The notes under the pieces are model-generated. The model saw only the letters and a program-made list of their open reading frames with translations. It searched no databases and was not told the DNA's origin. The position numbers and the translations under genes are program-made. From Pseudanabaena sp. ABRG5-3 (GTDB lineage Bacteria > Cyanobacteriota > Cyanobacteriia > Pseudanabaenales > Pseudanabaenaceae), in contig NZ_AP017560.1 in the NCBI RefSeq assembly GCF_003967015.1, positions 1,364,001-1,428,000 of the forward strand: DNA of 64,000 bases, read 5' to 3'. Of this stretch, positions 8,586-15,360 are shown piece after piece. Every line of letters starts with the position of its first letter. Position 1 is the stretch's first letter.

Positions 8586-8927
8586 ATGATTTATCCACAA
8601 AATACTATTAGTCCCAAATTACATAAATTACTTGATGAACTAAAAATAAACTTAGTTAATCTTTATGGTCAGCAATTATATTCTTTGATTTTATTTGGTT
8701 CACAGGCAAGAGGAGAAGCAACCCCAGACTCTGATATTGATATCATGACTGTTCTCGAAGATCCCATTGATGTAGCTAAAGAAGTACATAAAACATCTGA
8801 TATAAAATTTTATTTTATTGATAAATATGGAGAGCTAATTTCAATTATTCCCGTATCTAAATCAGAATTTACATCATCATCTATTTCCTTAATAAGAATA
8901 GCTAAACGTGAGGGAATTAAACTATGA
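8586..8927 (+). CDS. mntA: MNT-type minimal nucleotidyltransferase antitoxin
   Basis: This 113-residue protein has the nucleotidyltransferase motif FGSQARGEATPDSDIDIM (GS-X10-D-x-D) at about residues 39-56. In MNT/HEPN modules it inactivates the HEPN toxin by adding AMP to it. AGGAGG from linker copy B lies about ten bases before the ATG. The stop overlaps the HEPN start (ATGA at 8924-8927). The frame is intact. Confidence 0.88.
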   Translation: MIYPQNTISPKLHKLLDELKINLVNLYGQQLYSLILFGSQARGEATPDSDIDIMTVLEDPIDVAKEVHKTSDIKFYFIDKYGELISIIPVSKSEFTSSSISLIRIAKREGIKL

Positions 8928-9313
8928 GTGAAATAAATAAGCTATTAAATTTGGCTTTTGAAGACTTAGAAACTGCTGAGTTTTTATTTGCAGGGCAACG
9001 TTATCGATCTTGCTTATCCCGTGCTTATTATGCCATGTACTACTCTGCTCAAGCATTATTGCTATCAGAAAATATAGAAACATCAACTCATAAAGGAGTC
9101 ATTAAACTGATAAATCTACATTTTGTTAGAACGAAGCAACTTGATCACAAAATTTTCAAACTATTAAATGATGCCTATGATCTTAGACAATTAGGAGACT
9201 ACAGCCCTAACTTTACTGCAACATCATTATCCGCAAGAGAAGCAATAGATAATGCTCAAATATTTATTAACGAAATTAATAAAATATTAAATCTCGAAAA
9301 GGATAATAGATAA
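8924..9313 (+). CDS. hepT: HEPN-domain toxin (UPF0332-like)
   Basis: This 129-residue helical protein matches UPF0332/HEPN toxins: LAFEDLETAEFLFAGQ, RSCLSRAYYAMYYSAQALL, then AYDLRQLGDYSPNF. HEPN toxins are RNases whose catalytic motif is usually R-X4-6-H; here the equivalent position reads RQLGDY, as in the UPF0332 branch, so RNase activity is less certain. The last codons (LEKDNR) are encoded by sequence that aligns with linker copy C in another frame, so the natural C-terminus may have been replaced. Confidence 0.85.
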   Translation: MSEINKLLNLAFEDLETAEFLFAGQRYRSCLSRAYYAMYYSAQALLLSENIETSTHKGVIKLINLHFVRTKQLDHKIFKLLNDAYDLRQLGDYSPNFTATSLSAREAIDNAQIFINEINKILNLEKDNR

Positions 9314-9416
9314 TTTAGTTTGCAAACTCTATCAACTCACCTATGACGAAGTAAAAGCAATCAATCCAGAATTTGTACTAACAGACCAAGAATACATAGC
9401 AATTACAATAGATTAA
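9293..9416 (+). repeat. Linker repeat copy C
   Basis: It starts inside the end of the HEPN gene (CTCGAAAAGG aligns with TTAGAAAAGG of copy B). From 9309 it reads DNLVCKLYQLTYDEVKAINP, then EFVLTDQEYIAITID-stop (TAA at 9414-9416). It is followed by the next TA module at 9441. Confidence 0.78.
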
Positions 9417-9440
9417 AACTTCTAACCAAGGAATACAAAC

Positions 9441-9674
9441 ATGAAAGCACTTAAAGCAATGGCAACTATCAACGAACAAGGGCAAATAACCCTAGACAGT
9501 CCCATCCTAACCAACAAAAACAGTCGAGTAGAAATCATCGTACTGATTCCAGAATCACCAGAAGACTTCACTAAAGAAGAAATAATATCTGACTTTCGCC
9601 AAGCATGGCACGAAGCAATGACAGGTCAAACAATCCCACTATCTCAAGTTTGGGAAGGACTAGAAAATGACTAA
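9441..9674 (+). CDS. RelB-like antitoxin
   Basis: This 77-residue protein has a beta-rich start (MATINEQGQITLD), the VEIIVLIPE strand and an acidic helical end (EIISDFRQAWHEAM ... LSQVWEGLEND), a layout common to cyanobacterial RelE-family antitoxins. It resembles the YoeB antitoxin at 3177 in length and plan. It overlaps the following RelE-type gene by eight bases. The frame is intact although the toxin is broken. Confidence 0.75.
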   Translation: MKALKAMATINEQGQITLDSPILTNKNSRVEIIVLIPESPEDFTKEEIISDFRQAWHEAMTGQTIPLSQVWEGLEND

Positions 9675-10014
9675 CCCAATCCAAGTTGAAGCCTCACCAG
9701 TTTTTCAGAAAAATATACGCATTCTTGCCAAAAAATATCGCAACATTCGTCAAGACCTTCAGCCAATTATCAATTAACTAGAGCAAGGGGAACTTCTCGG
9801 CGATCAAATATCAGGAATTGGCTATCCCGTGTTTAAACTAAGAGTTAAAAATAGTGACATTAACAAAGGAAAAAGTGGAGGCTATCGACTAATTTATTAC
9901 CTCAAAACATCAACAGGAATAGTTTTACTGACCATTTATCCGAAGTCTGAACAGTCAGACATTGAAGCTGACGAGATTAGGGACATCATCACAGAATATC
10001 AACAACACAGTTAA
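9667..10014 (+). pseudogene. RelE/ParE-type toxin with an in-frame nonsense codon
   Basis: From the ATG at 9667 the frame reads a RelE/ParE-like toxin: NPIQVEASPVFQKNIRILAKKY, then PIIN-stop-LEQGELLGDQI, then KLRVKNSDINKGKSGGYRLI and YYLKTSTGIVLLTIYPKSEQ. The TAA at 9775-9777 replaces codon 37, where relatives would have CAA (Gln). The rest of the 115-codon frame is open. One C-to-T change therefore inactivated the gene. The open frame after the stop has only a GTG (9829) as a possible restart, which would omit the first half of the fold. Confidence 0.85.
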
Positions 10015-10052
10015 TTTAAACTCGATAATGAAAATCCTCACCTCTAAATCAT

Positions 10053-10130
10053 GCGATCGCCATGCTGATACGAGTGAATTAGAAAATGCGATCGATCATT
10101 TGGTCTATCAATTTATAACTATCCAATTCA
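10053..10130 (+). repeat. Linker repeat copy D
   Basis: Again a HIP1 site followed by CATGCTGATACGAGTGAATT, reading HADTSELENAIDHLVYQ, then diverging. It ends about seven bases before the ATG of the next DUF433 gene. It is the most diverged of the five copies. Confidence 0.72.
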
Positions 10131-10137
10131 AAAAACT

Positions 10138-10464
10138 ATGACACTTAAAGAATTAGAACCTCAACTACTCGCACTCTCACCCACAGAAAAATCCCAAGCA
10201 ATCCAACTAATTCTGAACAGCCTATTAAATAGTTGGCACGGCATTGAGAAAACCTTAAACGTATGTGGTGGCGATGCTTGTATTCGTAACACCAGAATCC
10301 CAGTTTGGCTATTAGTCAGCTACCAACAACAAGGGCTTAGCGACGCAAAAATATTAGAAGCATATCCAACTCTAAACGCAGTGGATCTAGCAAATGCTTG
10401 GATTTACGCCGAAAGTCATCCCCAAGAAATTGCCAATGCTATCCTTGAAAACGAGGCAGATTAG
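10138..10464 (+). CDS. DUF433 antitoxin (second), with an N-terminal extension
   Basis: This 108-residue protein has DUF433 residues GDACIRNTRIPVWLLVSYQQ and LSDAKILEAYPTLNAVDL in its second half. The first 35 residues (LKELEPQLLALSPTEKSQAI) are a helical extension found in one branch of these antitoxins. The start sits just after linker copy D. A truncated toxin follows at 10468. The frame is intact. Confidence 0.82.
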   Translation: MTLKELEPQLLALSPTEKSQAIQLILNSLLNSWHGIEKTLNVCGGDACIRNTRIPVWLLVSYQQQGLSDAKILEAYPTLNAVDLANAWIYAESHPQEIANAILENEAD

Positions 10465-10467
10465 GCA

Positions 10468-10524
10468 ATGTTCAAACTCTATGCAGATGAGCAATTTCCA
10501 TTGCCTGTCGTCAAAATTTATTGA
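10468..10524 (+). pseudogene. Truncated DUF5615 toxin start
   Basis: The 18-codon frame MFKLYADEQFPLPVVKIY-stop begins exactly like DUF5615 toxins that follow DUF433 antitoxins. Shifting frame at the AAAAT near 10514 gives NLLKGNSLES, after which no toxin sequence is seen and linker copy E begins at 10571. About 80 or more codons are missing, so the gene is dead. Confidence 0.75.
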
Positions 10525-10570
10525 AGGGTAACTCATTAGAATCAAACTACCATCGTTGTAAAAATCACGC

Positions 10571-10655
10571 CATGCTGATACAAGCGAACTAAAAAAGGAA
10601 TGCGATCGCTTAGTTTACAAACTCTATCAACTCACCTATGAAGAAGTAAAAATAT
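10571..10655 (+). repeat. Linker repeat copy E
   Basis: CATGCTGATACAAGCGAACT, then CTTAGTTTACAAACTCTATC and AACTCACCTATGAAGAAGTA, run up to the ATG at 10656 of the third DUF433 gene. In frame it reads LVYKLYQLTYEEVKIYENHQ, the last residues already lying within the antitoxin gene in another frame. A few-base insertion separates the two halves of the repeat. Confidence 0.78.
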
Positions 10656-10889
10656 ATGAAAACCACCAACTCACTACTTACTCGAATCACCCAAACTGCT
10701 GGACAATGCGGCGGTCGTCCCTGCATTCGAGGAATGCGAATCCGTGTCACAGACATATTAGAAATGCTTGCCGAAAACGTCAGCATCACTGAAATATTAG
10801 AAGACTTCCCTGATTTAGAACTTGCCGACATTCAAGCTTGTCTAGTCTTTGCTGCACGCCGTACAGATTTTCCGAGACTAACCGCATGA
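10656..10889 (+). CDS. DUF433 antitoxin (third)
   Basis: This 77-residue protein carries the DUF433 core GGRPCIRGMRIRVTDILEML and ITEILEDFPDLELADIQ. Its start lies at the end of linker copy E and its stop overlaps the following toxin start as ATGA (10886-10889). The frame is intact while the toxin is not. Confidence 0.85.
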   Translation: MKTTNSLLTRITQTAGQCGGRPCIRGMRIRVTDILEMLAENVSITEILEDFPDLELADIQACLVFAARRTDFPRLTA

Positions 10890-11048
10890 ATATCTGGATT
10901 GATGCCTAACTTCCACCCACACTCGCTAACTGGATATCCAGCAATTTTGATATAACCGCAATATCATTAATCAACAAAATAATTAACAGAATTTAGTTTT
11001 GGTGGCTTAGGACTTACTGCACAAGACTTTCAAGAAATATTTGGTTAA
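10886..11048 (+). pseudogene. DUF5615 toxin broken by a nonsense codon and a frameshift
   Basis: The frame reads MNIWIDA-stop-LPPTLANWISSNFDI, where related toxins have MxIWxDAQLPP, so the TAA at 10907-10909 again sits at a CAA (Gln) position. Reading continues to a TAG at 10994-10996. In the next frame GGLGLTAQDFQEIFG-stop (ends 11048) resembles the following DUF5615 segment (LGL--A-D-EIF). The rest of the gene is absent. Confidence 0.72.
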
Positions 11049-11096
11049 CGCATGAGATGTAATTTTTGAGAGAAAGTACGAGGCCAAGCTACAAGA

Positions 11097-12182
11097 ATGC
11101 CAAAACAACAAGCAGAATCATCTTGGAGATCGCCTTTCTTTTGGATAGTTGTGGGACTGTTCGGGATAGTTTTTATTTTAGAATTTGCCACCCCACCAGA
11201 CTATGTGATGGGTTATCTCTACGTCAGCCCGATCTTAATTGCTAATTCTCGATTGAGCCGAGTTGCCATCTTGCGAATTATCTTAGCGGCGGTAATTTTG
11301 ACTTTACTAAATATTTGGGTTCCTGCTAATGAAGAAATTCACGCTTCAATGGTCGTAAACCGTTTGGTGACAGTATTTGCCTTGAGCTTAACTGGCATTT
11401 TAAGCGATCGCTATCGCCAAACCCAACAGACCCTAGTTCAGCAACAGGTAAAGCTCCAAGCCCAAGAACAAATCATGAATGTGCGAGAGGATTTTGCTTC
11501 TACTTTGGCTCATGACTTACGGACTCCTTTACTCGGTGCGATCGAAACTCTTCAAGCTTTTGATCGCGGACATTTTGGAACGATTCAATCCACTCAAAAG
11601 ACAGTATTAGCCACGATGATTCGCAGTCATCAGAATAGTTTGCGATTAGTGGAAACTCTCCTTGATGTCTATCGCAACGAAACGGAAGGTTTGCAGCTAC
11701 AATTAACACCAATCAATTTAGCAGTTCTTGCAGAGGATGTGGCAACTTCCCTATTGAGTCTATCTACTAATCGTAGTGTCTATCTCAATTTGCACTATGG
11801 AGAGTCAGACTTTCGCAAATTCCTATGGGTGCATGGCGATGATTTTCAACTACGGCGAGTTTTTATCAATTTGCTGACCAATGCCATTAATCATTCACCC
11901 CGTGGCGCGAAAGTGGAAGTAGTCCTAGAAACTCAATCTGCTTATCAGGTAGTGCAGGTGATGGATAGCGGTGCAGGGATTAGGGATGATGAAAAGCCCT
12001 ACCTATTTGAAAGATTTTATCAAGGACAAAGCGATCGCCTCGCGACTGGTTCGGGATTAGGGCTATACCTATCTCGCCAAATTATCGAAGCGCATGGCGG
12101 TACAATTTGGGCAGAGAATCGACATCCTCAAGGCGCAGTTTTTGGCTTCCGTTTGCCAGCCCTGCCATACTCATCAACATAA
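11097..12182 (+). CDS. Membrane-bound sensor histidine kinase
   Basis: This 361-residue protein has three or four membrane segments in the first 100 residues, a coiled-coil linker (RQTQQTLVQQQVKLQAQEQ), the H-box STLAHDLRTPL with phospho-acceptor His139, N-box NLLTNAINHS, G1 DSGAGI, F-box ERFYQ and G2 GSGLGLYLS. It should autophosphorylate and pass phosphate to the regulator encoded just downstream. No ligand-binding periplasmic domain is visible, so sensing would be within the membrane. The partner and a 34-bp palindrome follow within 60 bases. Confidence 0.92.
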   Translation: MPKQQAESSWRSPFFWIVVGLFGIVFILEFATPPDYVMGYLYVSPILIANSRLSRVAILRIILAAVILTLLNIWVPANEEIHASMVVNRLVTVFALSLTGILSDRYRQTQQTLVQQQVKLQAQEQIMNVREDFASTLAHDLRTPLLGAIETLQAFDRGHFGTIQSTQKTVLATMIRSHQNSLRLVETLLDVYRNETEGLQLQLTPINLAVLAEDVATSLLSLSTNRSVYLNLHYGESDFRKFLWVHGDDFQLRRVFINLLTNAINHSPRGAKVEVVLETQSAYQVVQVMDSGAGIRDDEKPYLFERFYQGQSDRLATGSGLGLYLSRQIIEAHGGTIWAENRHPQGAVFGFRLPALPYSST

Positions 12183-12185
12183 CTA

Positions 12186-12219
12186 ACCAGAATATTTTTA
12201 AATTTAAAAATATTCTGGT
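12186..12219. promoter_or_regulatory. 34-bp perfect palindrome between kinase and regulator
   Basis: Each arm is 17 bases (ACCAGAATATTTTTAAA and its exact complement) with no spacer. It begins four bases after the kinase stop and ends 16 bases before the regulator ATG. It could be an operator for the NarL-type regulator or an mRNA hairpin setting relative expression of the two genes. AT-rich with no U-run after it, it does not look like a terminator. Confidence 0.75.
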
Positions 12220-12235
12220 AGGGCAAGCCGAAATT

Positions 12236-12904
12236 ATGACCTTAGATAATCGCAGAATACTATTAGTTGAAGACGATGAGTTATTTCGCCTTGGTTTGCA
12301 GGTGCGGTTGCAGCAGGACACAAACATTGCCGTTTTAGCAGAGGCAAGCGATGGAGAAACAGCGATCGCTTTGGCAAAACTGCAAACCTTCGATCTCGTC
12401 TTACTAGATATTGGCTTACCCGGACTTGGCGGTATGGAAACCTGTCGGCAACTCAAGCAAAATCATCCCAACCTACCAATTTTGGTTTTAACTTCACGCA
12501 ATGAGCGCACCCTAATTTCGCGCTTAGTGACCGCAGGCGCACAGGGCTACTGCATGAAGGGTGTTGCCGCCGAGACCTTAATTTTGGCGATGCGATCGGT
12601 AATTGCTGGAGCTTCTTGGTGGGATGCCACTGCGACTGCGGAAATTCAGCACACTTTTCAGAATCATTCTCCTGAACTCACGGAAGATCCATCCTCTGAA
12701 ATAAAGGTAAATACGCTGACTCGGCGCGAGAAAGAAATCCTAATGTTGATGTCAGAACATAAAACTAATCAAGAAATTGCCGATCTGCTATACATTTCCT
12801 CAGGCACGGTACGGGTGCATATTCATACGATTTTGCACAAACTAGAAGTAGCCGATCGCAAACAGGCGATCGCGATCGCTACCCAAAATCATCTTTTGCC
12901 ATAA
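12236..12904 (+). CDS. NarL/FixJ-family response regulator
   Basis: This 222-residue protein has a receiver domain with acidic pocket VEDDE (D13, D14), phospho-acceptor Asp58 (LVLLDIGLPG) and LVLTSR, then a LuxR-type helix-turn-helix (LTRREKEILMLMSEHKTNQE, SSGTVRVHIHTILHKL). I start at the ATG 12236, which gives the standard receiver start; a longer frame from 12107 would translate the palindrome and the end of the kinase gene. It is the cognate partner of the upstream kinase. Confidence 0.92.
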   Translation: MTLDNRRILLVEDDELFRLGLQVRLQQDTNIAVLAEASDGETAIALAKLQTFDLVLLDIGLPGLGGMETCRQLKQNHPNLPILVLTSRNERTLISRLVTAGAQGYCMKGVAAETLILAMRSVIAGASWWDATATAEIQHTFQNHSPELTEDPSSEIKVNTLTRREKEILMLMSEHKTNQEIADLLYISSGTVRVHIHTILHKLEVADRKQAIAIATQNHLLP

Positions 12905-12931
12905 GTCAAGATAAGTGGCGTGAAGCGCCAC

Positions 12932-13037
12932 TTACAGCGCTTTACTCTCAAAACCAAACCAAGAAAAACTTTGAAAACGTTGCGAAGCAACGTTTTCAAA
13001 GTTTTTCTTGTGGTTCGTTTGATCGGAAATTGCTGTA
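12932..13037. repeat. Variable-hairpin repeat, family A, copy 1
   Basis: The conserved left flank TTACAGCGCTTT, CTCAAAACCAAACC and right flank TGTGGTTCGTTTGATCGG enclose a perfect 23-bp stem with a GAA loop (12961-13009). Copy 2 at 33789-33893 has the same flanks but quite different hairpin arms. Here it lies between the convergent regulator and mutM genes and could end transcription from both sides. Confidence 0.8.
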
Positions 13038-13038
13038 T

Positions 13039-13908
13039 CTATAGGCTTTGGCATTGGGTGCAAAAATGCGTCGATCGCCCACCGAGCTTAATTCGAGAAA
13101 TTACTGTGCCACAAACATTACAGGGCTGTCCTGTACGCCGAAACACCCAAGCCGTATCGATGTAATTCCCCTTTAGTCCTGCCACATTCTGGAACGAGCT
13201 AAAAGTTGTCCCACCCTTAGCTATCCCATCACTAAGCGATCGGATAATGCTTTGATGCAAAGCCTTTACCTGTTCTGTACTAAGAGAATTGGCTGCTTTT
13301 TGAGGATGAATTTTGCCAAGAAATAACGACTCATCCGCGTAAATATTGCCAATACCTGCCACAGTCTCCTGATCGAGCAGTACCGTTTTAATTGGGCGAC
13401 CACTACGGCTAAGTTTGGTGGCTAAATGTTCAGGCGTAAACTCTGGGTCAAAAGGTTCTAAACCTAGCTTCTGTAATCCCGTAATAATTGATTCGGTCGC
13501 GTGATCAGGTGGAACCCACCACACTTTCCCAAAGGTACGCTGATCATCAAACCGCAATTCCTTCTGACTTGAATTTTTTCCCTTTTTCCCTTTTCCTTTT
13601 TCCTTTAAAAACAGACGTACTCGCGTATGTTTACCCACTGCCATATCGCGATCGCACCAGAGCAAACTCCCCGTCATTCGCAAATGCACACCCAGTTGAT
13701 TATCTTGGGACAACTTCGCAATTAAATATTTTCCCCGTCGCTGCCATTCGGTAAACTCTGCACCCGTTAGAGCATCTAAAAAAACTTGTGGATTTTCAGG
13801 ATAGGCGATCGCACGGGGCAGCAACACTTCACCACCTTCAATCTGCCAACCTAACGTACTTTCATTTAAACCAATCCGAACTGTCTCAACTTCTGGTAAT
13901 TCGGGCAT
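13039..13908 (-). CDS. mutM: Formamidopyrimidine-DNA glycosylase
   Basis: This base-excision repair enzyme removes 8-oxoguanine and formamidopyrimidines. The N-terminus MPELPEVETVR carries the catalytic Pro (P2, after Met removal) and Glu; further marks are GRPIKTVLLDQ, GIGNIYADESLF and a C-terminal zinc finger (CNVCG ... CTQCQ). At 289 residues it is slightly long because of a lysine-rich insertion around residues 103-118 (KEKGKGKKGKNSS), coded by a pyrimidine-rich tract. It lies downstream of psaE, separated by a hairpin. Confidence 0.95.
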   Translation of the reverse strand: MPELPEVETVRIGLNESTLGWQIEGGEVLLPRAIAYPENPQVFLDALTGAEFTEWQRRGKYLIAKLSQDNQLGVHLRMTGSLLWCDRDMAVGKHTRVRLFLKEKGKGKKGKNSSQKELRFDDQRTFGKVWWVPPDHATESIITGLQKLGLEPFDPEFTPEHLATKLSRSGRPIKTVLLDQETVAGIGNIYADESLFLGKIHPQKAANSLSTEQVKALHQSIIRSLSDGIAKGGTTFSSFQNVAGLKGNYIDTAWVFRRTGQPCNVCGTVISRIKLGGRSTHFCTQCQSL

Positions 13909-13956
13909 ACTAAAAAGGGTAAATCTCTGCTTAGCAGAGATTTTACCCTTTTTAGT
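13909..13956 (-). terminator. Hairpin terminator after psaE
   Basis: A 22-bp stem (ACTAAAAAGGGTAAATCTCTGC with its complement, one bulged T) and TTA loop lies five bases downstream of the psaE stop and ends at the mutM start. A T-rich stretch sits in the descending arm on the minus strand. Confidence 0.7.
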
Positions 13957-13961
13957 AGAGT

Positions 13962-14153
13962 CTAAGCGACTTCTTCGACTTCATCGATCGCAAAGTTGTT
14001 GGTTGCGACGTTGGAGTAGTTGACGCTATCGAAACGGACGATCACTGGGTAGATGATGCCGCTCTTATCAACAGAAGCTACAGTACCGACTTCACGATAC
14101 CAGTAGGACTCTTTACGCAAAATGCGAACCTTAGAACCGCGTTGAACTGCCAT
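13962..14153 (-). CDS. psaE: Photosystem I reaction centre subunit IV (PsaE)
   Basis: This 63-residue stromal/cytoplasmic PSI subunit folds as an SH3-like barrel and helps dock ferredoxin and support cyclic electron flow. The sequence starts [19 protein letters not shown] and ends [11 protein letters not shown], with [19 protein letters not shown] between, matching PsaE over its whole length. It is monocistronic: hairpins lie on both sides. Confidence 0.96.
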   Translation of the reverse strand: MAVQRGSKVRILRKESYWYREVGTVASVDKSGIIYPVIVRFDSVNYSNVATNNFAIDEVEEVA

Positions 14154-14269
14154 AGGTTTATCCTTATTCCTAAAGACTGTAATTTGAAAATAAAATGATT
14201 ACAGATATCGTCTCTAGGTTACTGTGAGGCGATCGCCTCTGTCTATTTCTAATGCGTTAAGTTTTATTT

Positions 14270-14302
14270 AGCAAAATAGGATGCATTGCATCCTATTTTG
14301 CT
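14270..14302. repeat. Short perfect hairpin upstream of psaE
   Basis: AGCAAAATAGGATGC with its exact complement and an ATT loop. It lies between the L,D-transpeptidase end and the psaE promoter region. Confidence 0.7.
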
Positions 14303-14318
14303 GATATAGCTATCCCAG

Positions 14319-14369
14319 AACCCAAGCATGGAGGGGCGGCGCATCGCACTGCCCCTCCATGCTTGGGTT
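14319..14369 (-). terminator. Long hairpin after the L,D-transpeptidase gene
   Basis: AACCCAAGCATGGAGGGGC pairs with the right arm ending GCTTGGGTT; the apex GGCGC/GCACT is imperfect. It starts four bases beyond the stop at 14373. The flank GATATAGCTATC just left of it resembles the start of family B repeats. Confidence 0.7.
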
Positions 14370-14372
14370 TTG

Positions 14373-14885
14373 CTAGCGTACAACCACGGTTGTACCCACA
14401 GAAGCCCAACTATAAAGCCATGCAGCATGATCTGGTGCGACATTGGTGCAACCATGACTGATCGGGATACCAAAGCTGCGATGCCAATATGCTCCATGAA
14501 TGGCGTAGTTGCCACTGTAGTACATCACATGGGGTACATCAGGAACGTTGTAATCTTCCCCTTGCATTCTGGCGATAGGATACTTTGCCTGAATTTTAAA
14601 AACACCTGCAGGCGTAGGTGTCTCAGATTTACCCGTAGAGACAATCACCGAATATATGGCTCTATTTCCTTGCCATGCGATCAGGGTCTGGCTACGCCGA
14701 TTAATCTCAATCCAGCGTTGCCCCGATCGCTTTAAATTTTGAATACTACGGTTGCTGACGTAATTACTGCGGGATTGGGCGCTTACGACATCTAGATGAA
14801 TCCATTCCCCTAGACCCAGCAGCAATAGCGCTGTGATAAAAACTTTGGGTATAGCTTGCCAATACTTAATCATTTTGAGCATCAA
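14373..14885 (-). CDS. L,D-transpeptidase (YkuD family)
   Basis: This 170-residue enzyme would form 3-3 crosslinks or anchor proteins in peptidoglycan, in the periplasm. The first 35 residues contain a signal-type hydrophobic helix (VFITALLLLGLGEW). The catalytic motif is HGAYWHRSFGIPISHGCTNV, with the nucleophilic Cys in SHGCTN. WIEINRRSQTLIAWQGN and STGKSETPTPAGVFKI are typical YkuD strands. It ends immediately before a strong hairpin. Confidence 0.9.
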   Translation of the reverse strand: MMLKMIKYWQAIPKVFITALLLLGLGEWIHLDVVSAQSRSNYVSNRSIQNLKRSGQRWIEINRRSQTLIAWQGNRAIYSVIVSTGKSETPTPAGVFKIQAKYPIARMQGEDYNVPDVPHVMYYSGNYAIHGAYWHRSFGIPISHGCTNVAPDHAAWLYSWASVGTTVVVR

Positions 14886-14948
14886 GGTTGCGTATTAACA
14901 ATTATGCCCAAAATCTGATTAAATCTGCCAAAAACTTGTATTGCTAAA

Positions 14949-14989
14949 GTTCTAGCAGTTACAGCACAATGCGCTGTAACTGCTAGAAC
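14949..14989 (-). terminator. Hairpin after the DUF4090-like gene
   Basis: GTTCTAGCAGTTACAGC pairs with GCTGTAACTGCTAGAAC around a seven-base loop, 35 bases downstream of the stop at 15024. Confidence 0.65.
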
Positions 14990-15023
14990 TGTTTGTATGA
15001 GAGCTTTGCGCTGGCACAAAAAC

Positions 15024-15311
15024 TTACTTGTTGTAATAGTAAGCAATATCTTTATCTTTAAGTGGGGCAAAGCCTGCATCCAACAATTTTTGATTTAGCT
15101 CATCTTGAGGGATATGTTTTGCGCCAATACGGACAATTCGCGATCGCATGGTATTAGTTACGCCACTGCGCTGACGACCAGCCTCTAGAGCCATCACACT
15201 GTTGTATAAATCAAGCTTTTTAGGGTCGATGGGTGTGCCATCAAAATCAATACCTTGAGCGATCGCCACATCAATCGCATCAGCACCCGTTGTTGAAGAA
15301 TTATCAGACAT
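15024..15311 (-). CDS. Small conserved cyanobacterial protein (DUF4090-like)
   Basis: This 95-residue soluble protein contains AIAQGIDFDGTPIDPKKLDL, NSVMALEAGRQRSGVTNTMR and RIGAKHIPQDELNQKLLDAG. I recall this pattern as DUF4090, a short protein conserved in cyanobacteria with no known function. No signal peptide or membrane segment. It is transcribed alone between hairpins and a methyltransferase gene. Confidence 0.7.
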   Translation of the reverse strand: MSDNSSTTGADAIDVAIAQGIDFDGTPIDPKKLDLYNSVMALEAGRQRSGVTNTMRSRIVRIGAKHIPQDELNQKLLDAGFAPLKDKDIAYYYNK

Positions 15312-15360
15312 AATCTAACCTGTAAAATTTGCGGTGACTTGCTACGCAAGTTTCACCAAA

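Noticed and set aside
9775-10909. TAA read as glutamine (recoding) in the two toxin genes
   Set aside because: TAA ends many intact genes here, including ndhC-region and heme oxygenase neighbours, and both toxins carry further damage or lie among dead genes; mutation is simpler.
12107-12235. Longer start for the response regulator
   Set aside because: It would translate the kinase end and the 34-bp palindrome ahead of a standard receiver-domain start.
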